A DNA stretch of 64,000 nucleotides, from positions 1 through 64,000 of the forward strand of contig CAIRCN010000042.1 in NCBI GenBank assembly GCA_903877135.1, written 5' to 3'. Within the stretch, counting starts at the first letter, position 1; each line of letters opens with the position of its first letter. The DNA is from an uncultured Opitutia bacterium (lineage in GTDB: Bacteria > Verrucomicrobiota > Verrucomicrobiia > Opitutales > Opitutaceae). Below are positions 33,221-45,098 of the stretch, piece by piece. A program made the position numbers and the translations under genes. The notes beneath the pieces were generated by a model, which was not told the DNA's origin, did not search any database, and saw nothing but the letters and a program-made list of their open reading frames with translations.

Positions 33221-34144
33221 ATGGCTCCCGGACAGGCAGCACGGCAGATCCTCCTCCACGAGGTCGGATTGCGCGATGGTTTGCAGATGGAAAAGCAGGT
33301 CGTCCCGCTCGAGCAGAAAATCCGCTGGGCGGAAACACTGCTCGCGGCCGGCGTGGACATCGTCCAACTCGGCTCGTTCGTGCATCCGGACAAGGTTCCC
33401 CAGATGGCGGATACCGCCGCGCTCTTCCGGCATTTCACTGCACCGGGGCGCAACCCGTCTGGCGCGCTGCTCTCCGGCCTCGTGCTCAACGAGCGCGGCC
33501 TCGAGCGCGGCCTGGCCTGCGGCGTCGGGCTGTTTTGCATGGGCGTCTCCGCCAGCGAAACCCACAGCCGGAAAAACACCGGCATGGGCGTCGCTGAGGC
33601 CATGACGCGCATCCTCGCTATGGCGCGCGCCGCAGCCGCCGCGGGGAAACGCGTGCAACTTTCCGTCCAGTCCGCCTTCGGCTGCGGCTTCGAGGGTCCG
33701 GTGCCGCCGGAGCGCGTGCTGGCGATCGCCGGGCAATTCCTCGACGCCGGTTTCCGCGGTATCAGCCTCGCCGACACCGCCGGGCACGCCACGCCGTCAC
33801 AGGTCGCGCAGCTGTTCGGCGCAATTCTCCAACGCACGCCCGACGCCGAATGCACCGGCCATTTCCACAACACCTACGGCCTCGGCATGGCCAACTGCTG
33901 CGCCGCGATCGACGCGGGCGTGCAGTGCTTCGAGTCGGCCGTCGCCGGCCTCGGCGGCTGCCCGTTCACCAAGGTGGCCGGCGGCAACGTCTGCACCGAG
34001 GACCTCGTGCATTACCTGCACCGCCTGGGCCTGCGCCCCGAGATCGATCAGGAAAAACTGATCGGGCTCGCGCGCGACCAGAGCCGGTTCTTCCACCGAG
34101 AACTGCCGGGGCTGGTTCACAAAATCGGACCGACCTCTTGTTGA
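33221..34144 (+). CDS. HMG-CoA lyase family protein (DRE-TIM metallolyase) with Glu-to-Gln change
   Basis: The start at ATG 33221 gives 307 aa; the frame upstream belongs to the previous gene's shadow. The family signature HEVGLRDGLQ (13-22) contains Arg18/Asp19, equal to human HMGCL Arg41/Asp42, and Lys25 equals Lys48. GSFVHPDKVPQMAD follows, but the position of Glu72 is Gln49. The metal His pair is in GHFHNTYG and the active-site Cys in GLGGCPF. It should split a 3-hydroxyacyl-CoA to acetyl-CoA plus an oxo acid. The partner CoA transferase starts 2 nt downstream. The substitution suggests a substrate other than HMG-CoA. Confidence 0.86.
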   Translation: MAPGQAARQILLHEVGLRDGLQMEKQVVPLEQKIRWAETLLAAGVDIVQLGSFVHPDKVPQMADTAALFRHFTAPGRNPSGALLSGLVLNERGLERGLACGVGLFCMGVSASETHSRKNTGMGVAEAMTRILAMARAAAAAGKRVQLSVQSAFGCGFEGPVPPERVLAIAGQFLDAGFRGISLADTAGHATPSQVAQLFGAILQRTPDAECTGHFHNTYGLGMANCCAAIDAGVQCFESAVAGLGGCPFTKVAGGNVCTEDLVHYLHRLGLRPEIDQEKLIGLARDQSRFFHRELPGLVHKIGPTSC

Positions 34145-34146
34145 CC

Positions 34147-35373
34147 ATGAACGCTTCCAACGAAACCACCTCCCCACCGCGCCGCGCCCTGCAAGGCGTG
34201 CGCGTGCTGGACATGACCAATGTCCTCGCCGGCCCGTTCGCCACCCTCCATCTGGCCTTGCTGGGCGCCGAGGTCATCAAGATCGAAAACCCAACCGATG
34301 GCGATCTGGCGCGCAAGCTCGGCAACGTCCCGAAGCTCAACCAACAGTTGATGGGCACCAGTTTTCTCGCGCAGAACTCCAACAAACAATCCCTCACGCT
34401 CAACCTGAAGAGCCCGGAGGGCCGCGAGATTTTCCAGAAGCTCGTCGCGACCGCCGACGTGCTGGTCGAAAATTTCCGGCCCGACGTCATGGGCCGCCTC
34501 GGCCTTTCCTACCCGGCGCTCGCGGAGATCAATCCGCGGTTGGTTTACTGTGCCATTTCCGGCTTCGGCCAGACCGGCCCCGACGCCCTCAAGCCCGCCT
34601 ACGATCAGATCATCCAGGGCCTGAGCGGCGTCATGGCGATCAACGGCGATGCGCGGCTTAACCCGCTACGCGCCGGCTTCCCGGTGTGCGACACCGTGGG
34701 CGGTCTCAATGCCGCGTTCGCTGTGCTCGCCGCGCTTTATCACCGCGAGCGGACCGGCGAGGGGCAGTTCATCGACGTGGCACTGCTCGACTCGATCATG
34801 CCGCTGCTCGGCTGGGTCGCGGCCAACCTGCTCATCGGCCAGCAGCACCCGGTGCCGATGGGTAACGACAATTTCACCGCCGCACCGTCCGGCACCTTCG
34901 CCACGCAGGACGGCTACATCAACATCGCCGCCAATAAGCAGGAGCAGTGGGAAGCCGTCGCCAATCTGCTGGGTGTGCCGGAGTTAAAAACCGACCCGCG
35001 CTTCCAGGAGCGCGACAACCGGAAGAAGAACCGCCAGGAACTCACCCCGCTGCTCGAAGCAAAGCTGAAGGAAAAGCCGACGGCCCACTGGGTCGAACTG
35101 CTGAACCAGCACGACGTCCCGTCCGGTGCGATTCTCGGGCTGGAGGCCGCCCTGAACCAGCCGCAGGTGCGGCACCGGCAGACGCTACAAAAAATCTCCG
35201 TCGAGGGCATTGGCGAACTGCGGCTGTTCGGCCTTGTCGCGAAACTGGAAAAAACTCCCGGCGGGATCGACGCGCCGCCGCCGCGCCTCTCCGCCCATAC
35301 CGCCGAAATTCTCGGCGAACTCGGCTACTCGCCCGAAGAAATCCAGCGGCTGAAAACTGCCCGCACCATTTGA
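34147..35373 (+). CDS. Class III CoA transferase (CaiB/BaiF family)
   Basis: The 408-aa protein starts at 34147, 2 nt after the lyase stop. It begins with the family signature LQGVRVLDMTNVLAGPFATL, then LGAEVIKIENP, LTLNLKSPEGREIF, ADVLVENFRPDVMGRLGLSY and the GEGQFIDVALLDS loop. The conserved Asp that forms the acyl-anhydride is expected within YDQIIQGLSG. It moves CoA onto a carboxylic acid without ATP. Adjacent to a HMG-CoA-lyase-type enzyme, it probably activates the lyase substrate (for example homocitrate or a citramalate-like acid). Confidence 0.9.
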   Translation: MNASNETTSPPRRALQGVRVLDMTNVLAGPFATLHLALLGAEVIKIENPTDGDLARKLGNVPKLNQQLMGTSFLAQNSNKQSLTLNLKSPEGREIFQKLVATADVLVENFRPDVMGRLGLSYPALAEINPRLVYCAISGFGQTGPDALKPAYDQIIQGLSGVMAINGDARLNPLRAGFPVCDTVGGLNAAFAVLAALYHRERTGEGQFIDVALLDSIMPLLGWVAANLLIGQQHPVPMGNDNFTAAPSGTFATQDGYINIAANKQEQWEAVANLLGVPELKTDPRFQERDNRKKNRQELTPLLEAKLKEKPTAHWVELLNQHDVPSGAILGLEAALNQPQVRHRQTLQKISVEGIGELRLFGLVAKLEKTPGGIDAPPPRLSAHTAEILGELGYSPEEIQRLKTARTI

Positions 35374-35401
35374 CCGATTAGCCTCAATCAACCACGTCCC
35401 C

Positions 35402-36688
35402 ATGACTATTGCCGAAAAAATTCTGGCCCGCGCCGCGGGCCTTCCGTCCGTGAAGGCGGGCGACGTCGTCGAGCCGAAAGTCGATCTCGCGATGTCGCAC
35501 GAAAACGCCGCCCTGGTCATCAACCAGTTCAACGAAATCTACCAGGGCACCATGCTGCCCGCCCATGTCTGGGATCCGAGCCGGATCGCCATCATCTTCG
35601 ATCACCGCGTGCCGGCCGAGAGCTGGAAGACTGCGAACAACCAGCGGAAAGTCCGCCAGTTCGTCACCGCGCAGGGCATCGGCAAGTTCCACGAAATCCG
35701 CGGCGACGAGGGCGGCATCTGCCACCAGATCCTTCCGGAAAACGGCTACGTGCGCCCCGGCGCGCTGGTGCTCGGCACCGACTCCCACACCACGAGCCAC
35801 GGCGCACTCGGCACGTTCGCCATGGGGATCGGCGCCACGGAGATGGCGAGCGTCTGGGCCCTGGGCGTCGCGCTCAATGTCGAGGTGCCCGCCACGATCA
35901 AGGTGAACATCAAAGGCAAACTGCCCAGCCGCGTTTACGCCAAGGACATCATCCTACACCTCATCGGCAAGATCACGGCCAACGGCGCCTCCTTCAAGGT
36001 GCTCGAGTTCCACGGCTCCACCATCAGGCGCATGTCGGTGTCAGAGCGCCTCACCCTCTGCAACATGGCTGTCGAGGCCGGCGCGACCTCCGGTATCGTG
36101 CCGGCGGATGCCGAGACGCTGCGCTACCTGAAGGAGGAGGCGGGCGTGAAGGAGAGGATCGCTATGCTCGATGCCGACGCGGACGCCGTCTACGAGCGGA
36201 CCGTCGAGATCGACGTGACCAAGCTCGTGCCGCAGGTCGCCTGCCCGCACACCGTGGACAACGTGAAACCCGTCAGTGCCGTCGCCGGCAAGAAGCTCGA
36301 CCAGATCGTCATCGGCTCCTGCACCAACGGCCGCTTCGACGATCTCGAGATCGCCGCGAAGATACTCCGGGGCAAGAAGGTCGCGCGCAACGTGCGGCTG
36401 CTGATCTTCCCGGCGTCGGGCCGGATTTACCAGCGCGCCATGGAGGCGGGCATCATCCAGACCCTCGCGCGCAGCGGCGCCGTGATCATGAACTCCGGCT
36501 GCGGCTGCTGTCTCGGCATTCACCAGGGCGCGCTCGCCGACACCGAGGTCGCCCTCACCACCACCAACCGCAACTTCAAGGGCCGCATGGGCAATCCCAA
36601 CGCGGAGGTTTATCTCTGCTCGCCCGCCACCGCGGCCGCCTCGGCCATCACCGGCCAGATTACCAATCCACAAAAAGGAGGAAAATAA
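35402..36688 (+). CDS. Aconitase-type hydro-lyase large subunit (LeuC/HacA family)
   Basis: The 428-aa protein is of the 3-isopropylmalate dehydratase/homoaconitase large-subunit family, which isomerises a hydroxyacid through an unsaturated intermediate using a [4Fe-4S] cluster. It has GTDSHTTSHGALGTFAMGIGATEMA, GSCTNGRFDDLEIAA with the first cluster Cys, and SGCGCCLGIHQGAL with the other two. The usual form is SGCGPCLG; here the Pro is Cys, an extra thiol beside the cluster. The small subunit begins 2 nt after the stop. The length fits prokaryotic homoaconitase/dimethylmalate dehydratase-type subunits better than bacterial LeuC (about 465). Confidence 0.9.
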   Translation: MTIAEKILARAAGLPSVKAGDVVEPKVDLAMSHENAALVINQFNEIYQGTMLPAHVWDPSRIAIIFDHRVPAESWKTANNQRKVRQFVTAQGIGKFHEIRGDEGGICHQILPENGYVRPGALVLGTDSHTTSHGALGTFAMGIGATEMASVWALGVALNVEVPATIKVNIKGKLPSRVYAKDIILHLIGKITANGASFKVLEFHGSTIRRMSVSERLTLCNMAVEAGATSGIVPADAETLRYLKEEAGVKERIAMLDADADAVYERTVEIDVTKLVPQVACPHTVDNVKPVSAVAGKKLDQIVIGSCTNGRFDDLEIAAKILRGKKVARNVRLLIFPASGRIYQRAMEAGIIQTLARSGAVIMNSGCGCCLGIHQGALADTEVALTTTNRNFKGRMGNPNAEVYLCSPATAAASAITGQITNPQKGGK

Positions 36689-36689
36689 C

Positions 36690-37175
36690 ATGTCCAAGAT
36701 CGTGATCAAATTCGAGGACGACGTGTCCACCGACGCCATTTATCCCGGGCGCTACATGGCCACCGTGCTGCCCACCGAAACACCCGCCTACGCGTTTGCG
36801 GACGAGAAGGCGTTCAACGCCAAGCTCACCAAAAAGGAAATTCCGCAGGGCAGTGTCCTCCTCGCCGGCAGCAATTTCGGCTGCGGCTCCTCCCGCGAGC
36901 AGGCCGTCTCCTGCCTGAAGGGACACGAGCTCATCATCGTCGCCCGCAGCTTCGCCCGGATCTTCCGGCAGAACTCGGTGAACCTCGGCTTGCGGACCGT
37001 CGCCGTGCCGGACATCGAGGCCGCGGAGGGCGACGATCTGGAACTCGGCCGCGACGAGGTGGTGAACCGGACCTCGGGCCGGCGCTTCCGGGTCGAGCCG
37101 TTGTCGAGCACGCAGGAAGCGATGATCGAGGCCGGCGGCCTGATCCCCTACACGCGCAAGCGGCTCGTGGCGTAA
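36690..37175 (+). CDS. Aconitase-type hydro-lyase small subunit (LeuD/HacB family)
   Basis: The 161-aa swivel domain pairs with the large subunit. It has DDVSTDAIYPGRYMAT, GSNFGCGSSREQA (with the phosphate/carboxylate-binding Ser-Ser-Arg) and VNLGLRTV. The substrate-discriminating loop after the first motif reads Tyr-Met-Ala-Thr (22-25). Archaeal homoaconitase small subunits have YLRT there and isopropylmalate isomerases YLVY or similar, so specificity is not standard. Its start is preceded by a perfect AAGGAGG (36675-36681) inside the upstream gene, one of few strong Shine-Dalgarno sites in the window. Confidence 0.9.
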   Translation: MSKIVIKFEDDVSTDAIYPGRYMATVLPTETPAYAFADEKAFNAKLTKKEIPQGSVLLAGSNFGCGSSREQAVSCLKGHELIIVARSFARIFRQNSVNLGLRTVAVPDIEAAEGDDLELGRDEVVNRTSGRRFRVEPLSSTQEAMIEAGGLIPYTRKRLVA

Positions 37176-37659
37176 TCAGCGGCAGTCCCGCTTATCGGCG
37201 CAACTTGAGCGCCTCTAATCCTATCCCGGCGGAGCGGTGATTGAGAGCTCCGCCAGGGTTCGATCGAACTTTGACGCGGCGGCGCCGATGCACCGCCGCG
37301 TCGACGGACTTGAAAGGGATGGTGTGCCTGCCCGTAGCGCCAGACCTCATTCTCGGTAGGGTTATGCCCCATAACCGTGGAAGGGTATGTAACTTATACT
37401 CAGCACTGATGCCCATGCAGATCTTTGGACCTCATTGAATCTTCCGCTTATGAAACCGAAACCACGAATGGCAAACCAGCCGCTGTCCAATGCCTTGGAA
37501 ACAACGCCAACGTGGCTCGCGTATAAACCGCGCGCCAACATCGCGCGAATCGCGACCCATCGCGAGGGATCATCCGATTTTTCAGGGCCAGAGCGAACCG
37601 ACAGGATCGGCGAAATCTAGCACCAATAAGACGCTGCTTTAGGCCAAGAAAAATCTTCC
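37176..37659. other. Structured intergenic region between the hydro-lyase and hybrid kinase genes
   Basis: The 484-nt gap holds a compact run of three perfect inverted repeats (37228-37302) and a further hairpin GGTTATG-CCC-CATAACC (37360-37376). Short open frames overlap these repeats and show no coding character. The last 280 nt hold nothing I can assign beyond an expected promoter for the kinase gene. Confidence 0.6.
37228..37302. repeat. Triple inverted-repeat element
   Basis: Three perfect inverted repeats lie back to back. GGCGGAGC/GCTCCGCC (37228-37235, 37247-37254) has an 11-nt loop. GTTCGATCGAAC (37258-37269) is a 12-bp palindrome. GACGCGGCGG/CCGCCGCGTC (37273-37282, 37293-37302) has a 10-nt loop. 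There is no T-run. It looks like a dispersed repeat (REP/MITE-like) or a structured RNA rather than a terminator. Confidence 0.55.
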
Positions 37660-40379
<2,720 letters not shown>

Positions 40380-40383
<4 letters not shown>

Positions 40384-42815
40384 ATCCACCCGCCATCATC
40401 CTAATCGTTGACGACATCGCCGCCAACCGCGAGACGCTTCGTGAACTCCTTGACTTGCCGGACTATCGGGTCGTCGAGGCCACCGATGGGCCCACAGCGT
40501 TGCGTATGGCGGTGGAGATACCGCCCGACCTCGTGCTCCTCGACGTGATGATGCCAGGCATGGACGGTTACGAAGTCTGCCGTCGACTGCGCTCCGATGC
40601 GCGCCTCGCTGCGGTGCCGGTCATTATGATCACTGCGCTCGACGACCAAGCATCGCGACTCGCGGGCATCGAGGCGGGGGCAGACGACTTCATCACAAAA
40701 CCCTTCAACAGCGTCGAACTGCGGGCGCGCGTGCGCACCATCACCCGTCTGAACCGCTACCGCCGGCTGCTGGAAACGCAGGCCGCGCTAGGTGAGAGCG
40801 AGGCGCGTTTCCTGCAAATGGCCGGGCGCAGCGCCGACGTGTTCTGGTTTGCGACCATCAACCCCATGCGATTCACCTTTGTGAGCGCGGCGGTGGATAA
40901 AATCTGGGGCTGGCCCGCTGCGCGGTTTTACGAAGAGGCGCGCCTCTGGGGAGGGGGCATTCATCCCGAAGACCAGCCGCGCGTGCAGGCCGCCTACGAG
41001 GAAGTGTGCGCGGGCCGGTCGGCTCAATTTGCGGAGGAGTTCCGCGTGGTCCGGCCCAACGGCACCGTGTGCTGGGTAATAAACCGTGGCACACCGGTCC
41101 GCGATGCCGGTGGCCAGATAGTGAGCATGGGCGGCGTGGCAGGCGACATCACGGAGCGTAAGCAGGCTGAAATCGACCTGCGCGAGAGCGCGGAGCGCTA
41201 CCGGTTGCTCTTCGAGAGCAACCCAGTGCCCATGTGGCTCAGCGATCCCGAGACTCTGCGCTTTCTGGCGGTCAATGGGTCCGCCGTGCGCCACTACGGC
41301 TACACGCGCGAGGAATTTCTCGCGATGACGATCAAGGACATCCACCCGCCAGAGGATATTCCAGCCTTGCTGAAGTTCCTCAAAGTGGCGCCGGCCGAGA
41401 GCACAAGATCACGCGCATCGCGACATCAGCGAAAAGACGGGGCGATCATGCAAGTGGAGGTTATCTCCAGTCCGCTGCAGTTCGACGGCCGCGAAGCGCG
41501 GCTGGTGCTCGCGTCCGACGTCACAGAAAAGAAACTGCTGGAGGAAAAATTCCTTCACGCGCAGCGGCTTGAGAGTATCGGCATGCTCTCCGCGGGCATC
41601 GCGCACGATCTCAACAACGTCCTCGCCCCGATCCTGTTTATCTCGCCGCTGTTGCGCGCCAGTCTGTCGGCTCCGCGCGACTTGAAAATTCTCGACACGC
41701 TCGATCAATGCGCCGGGCGGGGGGCGGGGCTCGTAAAACAGATTCTCGGGTTTGCGCACTGCACCACGGGCGAGTTCCGAACCACGCAGGTGAAGCATCT
41801 GGCGCGCGACATCATCAGCGTCATCGAGGCAACATTCCCCAAGTCGATCCAGATCCAGAACAGTATACCCCCCGACCTCTGGGCGGTGCCGGGGAACTCG
41901 ACGCAAATTCACCAAGTGCTCCTCAACCTGTGTGTGAACGCTCGCGACGCCATGCCGTCCGGTGGCACGCTGCGCATCACCGCGGCAAATCGCCGGCTTG
42001 ACGTCACGGAGGCTGCGGCGATCCCCGGCGCCCGGCCGGGCGCCTGGCTCGTGATCGAGGTTGCCGACACGGGCACGGGCATTGCACCCGATGTGTTGGA
42101 ACGGATCTGGACACCATTCTTTACCACCAAGGGCATCGGCAAGGGCACTGGGCTGGGGCTTTCCACGGTTCGCGGCATCGTCCTCACCCACCAAGGCTTC
42201 ATTGAACTGCAGACGGAAGTTCGGCGAGGCTCCACCTTCCGCGTGTATTTTCCTGCCGCCGAGGGCGAGGCGGTCGGACCAGACGGTGCCGCGCCCATTG
42301 CCATGCCCTTCGGCCACGGCGAACTCATCCTCGTGGCAGACGACGAAAAGGCGATCCGTGAAACCATCTCGCTTATCCTTGAGAACCATGGCTACCGTGT
42401 CGTTAACTGCGCGGATGGCCTGGAGGCGCTCACATCATTTAGCACTCATTCCCGCGATTTTTCCCTCATCATCACCGACGTCGACATGCCCCGCCTCGAC
42501 GGGGTCGCGCTGGTTCACGCTGCGCGTCAGATTCGCTCGGATATCCCGGTCATTGCGCTGAGCGGTTTCACTGATAATGACACCGGCGGCTCTGATGTTT
42601 TGGAAATCAGGAAGTTGGCGAGTGCGTTGCTTACCAAGCCCTGTAAGCCCGAAGAACTGCTGGGCGCCGCTCACCAGGTGCTTTATCCACCCAAAAAATC
42701 TGAACTTGCCCAGCCCGCCATCCGACTCATCGAAGACGATGAACTGGGTCGCGAAACTATGGTCAGTGCGCAAACCGAGCGTGGTCGTCCCGTCACGCAG
42801 GCCACAACTGGGTGA
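40380..42815 (+). CDS. Hybrid histidine kinase: REC-PAS-PAS-HisKA-HATPase-REC
   Basis: This soluble 811-aa kinase has no membrane segment. The N-terminal receiver has Asp55 (LLDVMMPGMDGYEVC). Two PAS domains follow (about 145-265 and 270-395; the first with a PAC motif near GGVAGDITERKQ). HisKA has His409 in SAGIAHDLNNVLAPIL, an HDLNN variant seen in PAS-rich kinases, and HATPase has GKGTGLGLSTVRGIV. The C-terminal receiver has Asp700 (IITDVDMPRLDG). Its coupling to the membrane-bound hybrid kinase through an ATGA overlap suggests a phosphorelay from the first kinase's receivers or shared signal. Confidence 0.93.
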
Positions 42816-42849
42816 AAGGCGTAAAACTGGCTCGGTCCGCGCCGATGGC

Positions 42850-44424
42850 TCAATGGCGTTTATGCTGGCTGAACTCGCTGTGGCGGCGGCTGTAGATGAC
42901 GTAGATGACAAGCCCGAGGGCGAGCCAGAGGAAGAAACGAATCCACGTGATGACGGTCAGCCCCGTCATCAATCCAGTGCAGAGCACCACGGAGATCAGC
43001 GGGAACAGCGGCACGAACGGCACGCGGAAACCGCGGCGCCGCTCGGGCTGCCGGCGGCGGAGAATGATCACGCCTAGCGACACGAGCACGAAGGCAAAGA
43101 GCGTCCCAATGTTGGAAAGATCGGCAGCGTCGCCGATGTCCACGAGACCGGCCGGCAAGCCGACCGCCGCGCCGGCGATCCAGGTGGACCAGTGCGGCGT
43201 CTTGTAGCGGCTGTGCACCGCGGAGAATAACCGCGGCAGCAGGCCGTCGCGCGACATCGCGAACCAGATGCGTGTCTGGCCATACTGAAAAACCAGCAGC
43301 GACGACAGCATGCCCGTCAGCGCACCAATGATGATTACCGACTGGAAAACCGGATGCGCGCCGAGTTCCTTCAATGCGTAGGCCACCGGCGCATCCGCTG
43401 CGGCGCCTGAAGCGAACTCGGTGTATTTCATCATGCCGAGCAGGACCAGCGCGACGCCGACGTAGAGGAGGGCACAGACGGCGAGCGAGACGATGATCGC
43501 AAACGGCATATCCTTTTGCGGATTCTTAGATTCCTCCGCAGCGGTCGAAACGGAGTCAAAGCCGATGTAGGTGAAAAAAATAATCGCGCCGCCCGTAACC
43601 ACGCCGGAGAAACCAGCCGGCGCGAACGGGTGCCAGTTCGCCGGATGCACCAGCATGCCGCCGATGACCAGGAAGGTGACGATCGCGCCGATTTTGATCA
43701 CGACCATGAGGTTGTTCGTCCGGGCCGATTCCTTGATGCCGAGCACCAGCAGCACCGTCAGCACGAACACGACGAGGAAGGCCGGCATGTTGAAATACGC
43801 CCCGGTCAGGTGACCCGAGGCCCAGACCGAGCTCGACCATTGGTCCGGGATTTGCAGGCCGAAGGTCGCGAGCTGCGCCTGGAGATAGCCGCTGAAACCG
43901 ACCGCCACGGCGACGTTGCTCACCGCATATTCGAGAATCAGATCCCAGCCGATGATCCAGGCGAAGATTTCGCCGAGCGTCGCGTAGGAATAGGTGTAGG
44001 CGCTGCCCGCGATCGGAATCATCGATGCAAGCTCTGCGTAACACAGCCCGGCAAAACTGCAGGCGATCGCCACGAGGATGAACGACAGCGCGATCGCCGG
44101 GCCGGCTGCGGGCCGCCCGTGCATCAGCGCCCCGGAGAGATTCCCGTGCTGCACGAAGTTGATGATCAAATCCATCACCTGCGCGTGGAGGATCGATGGC
44201 GTCTCGAAATGCTCGCCCGCAGCCGCGGTCCCGGTCAGGACGAAAATGCCGGAGCCAATGATCGCACCGATGCCCAGTGCGGTGAGGCTCCAACGGCCGA
44301 GCGTCTTTTGCAATCGTTGGGCCGGAATCTCGGAGTCGGCAATCAGCCGGTCGATCGATTTGCAGGCGTAAATCTGCCGGGTCGCGCGCTCATTGGGCTC
44401 GTTGATCGGGGAATTGGGAGACAT
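42850..44424 (-). CDS. APC-family amino acid permease (cationic amino acid transporter type)
   Basis: The 524-aa protein (start 44424, MSPNSPINEP) has about 12-13 membrane segments. The APC signature is ALGIGAIIGSGIFVLTGTAA in the first segment. FTYIGFDSVSTAAEESKNPQKD is typical of the CAT subfamily, and RIWFAMSRDGLLP is in loop 8-9. Upstream residues in the same frame are Cys/Leu-rich and unrelated. It probably imports amino acids by proton or sodium symport. It is convergent with the second hybrid kinase gene across 34 nt. Confidence 0.92.
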   Translation of the reverse strand: MSPNSPINEPNERATRQIYACKSIDRLIADSEIPAQRLQKTLGRWSLTALGIGAIIGSGIFVLTGTAAAGEHFETPSILHAQVMDLIINFVQHGNLSGALMHGRPAAGPAIALSFILVAIACSFAGLCYAELASMIPIAGSAYTYSYATLGEIFAWIIGWDLILEYAVSNVAVAVGFSGYLQAQLATFGLQIPDQWSSSVWASGHLTGAYFNMPAFLVVFVLTVLLVLGIKESARTNNLMVVIKIGAIVTFLVIGGMLVHPANWHPFAPAGFSGVVTGGAIIFFTYIGFDSVSTAAEESKNPQKDMPFAIIVSLAVCALLYVGVALVLLGMMKYTEFASGAAADAPVAYALKELGAHPVFQSVIIIGALTGMLSSLLVFQYGQTRIWFAMSRDGLLPRLFSAVHSRYKTPHWSTWIAGAAVGLPAGLVDIGDAADLSNIGTLFAFVLVSLGVIILRRRQPERRRGFRVPFVPLFPLISVVLCTGLMTGLTVITWIRFFLWLALGLVIYVIYSRRHSEFSQHKRH

Positions 44425-44540
44425 CAGCGGAAGTCGGACTAAGCGACTGTCCTCACGAAGTCCAGCCGCCCCGCACGAAGACAGCCGGAAACCCGCGGCA
44501 ACGTATTTGCTTTTGGGTCCGGCGTGCATTTCGTCCGTGC

Positions 44541-44936
44541 GTGTTCCGCAAAATCTCCCTCGTCCTGATGCTCGCCGCGTGGCTACTCGCCACGGGCAGC
44601 CAGTGGGACCTCGTGCAGGTGTTCGCCTGGGGGCGGATGTTCGCGACCTATTCGCAGTCGCTGCCGCTCAGCCGCGCCGTGGAGCAGACGTTTACGCCCG
44701 AAACGATGTGCAGCCTCTGTCGTGCCGTTGCCGCGGCGAAACAGCAGCAGGCGCGGGAAGATGGCACCGTGCCAGGCGCAAAGTCTTCGGGCAAAATTCT
44801 CCTCGTCTGTGCGCCCCGTGCGCTTGTTTTTATTTCCCCAGCGCCGTTGTGCGCGGGCCTGACCCCGGCCGTAGCGATGCCCTTGAGCGCCGAGCGCCCC
44901 TCCCCGCCGAGCCCGCCCCCGCGCGCGCTCGTTTGA
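44541..44936 (+). CDS. Small exported protein with CxxC motif, unknown function
   Basis: I do not recognise this 131-aa protein. From the GTG at 44541 it starts with a signal-like segment (MFRKISLVLMLAAWLLATGS). The middle contains FTPETMCSLCRAVAAAK with a CxxC motif, and the C-terminus is Pro-rich. It sits upstream of an exported beta-barrel protein that starts with CSVCGCSLS and a CusF-like protein, so a metal-related role is inferred from context. GTG start and downstream boundaries are uncertain. Confidence 0.55.
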   Translation: MFRKISLVLMLAAWLLATGSQWDLVQVFAWGRMFATYSQSLPLSRAVEQTFTPETMCSLCRAVAAAKQQQAREDGTVPGAKSSGKILLVCAPRALVFISPAPLCAGLTPAVAMPLSAERPSPPSPPPRALV

Positions 44937-45098
44937 ATCTGCCGCCGCGCCCTGTGGCGCGCCGCGTCCGTGCGTCGTCTGACGCCCCGGACGCTTTCGT
45001 TCCGCGCCCGCGCGGCAGCCATAGTCCGTTCCGCTTGCCCACCCGGCCCCGACGCGCCTTCGCGCCGCCAACCACTCCACCACCATCTTTTTCTGTTC

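Noticed and set aside
37435-37620. 61-codon open frame before the first hybrid kinase
   Set aside because: No start signal or recognisable composition; it lies beside repeats in non-coding sequence.
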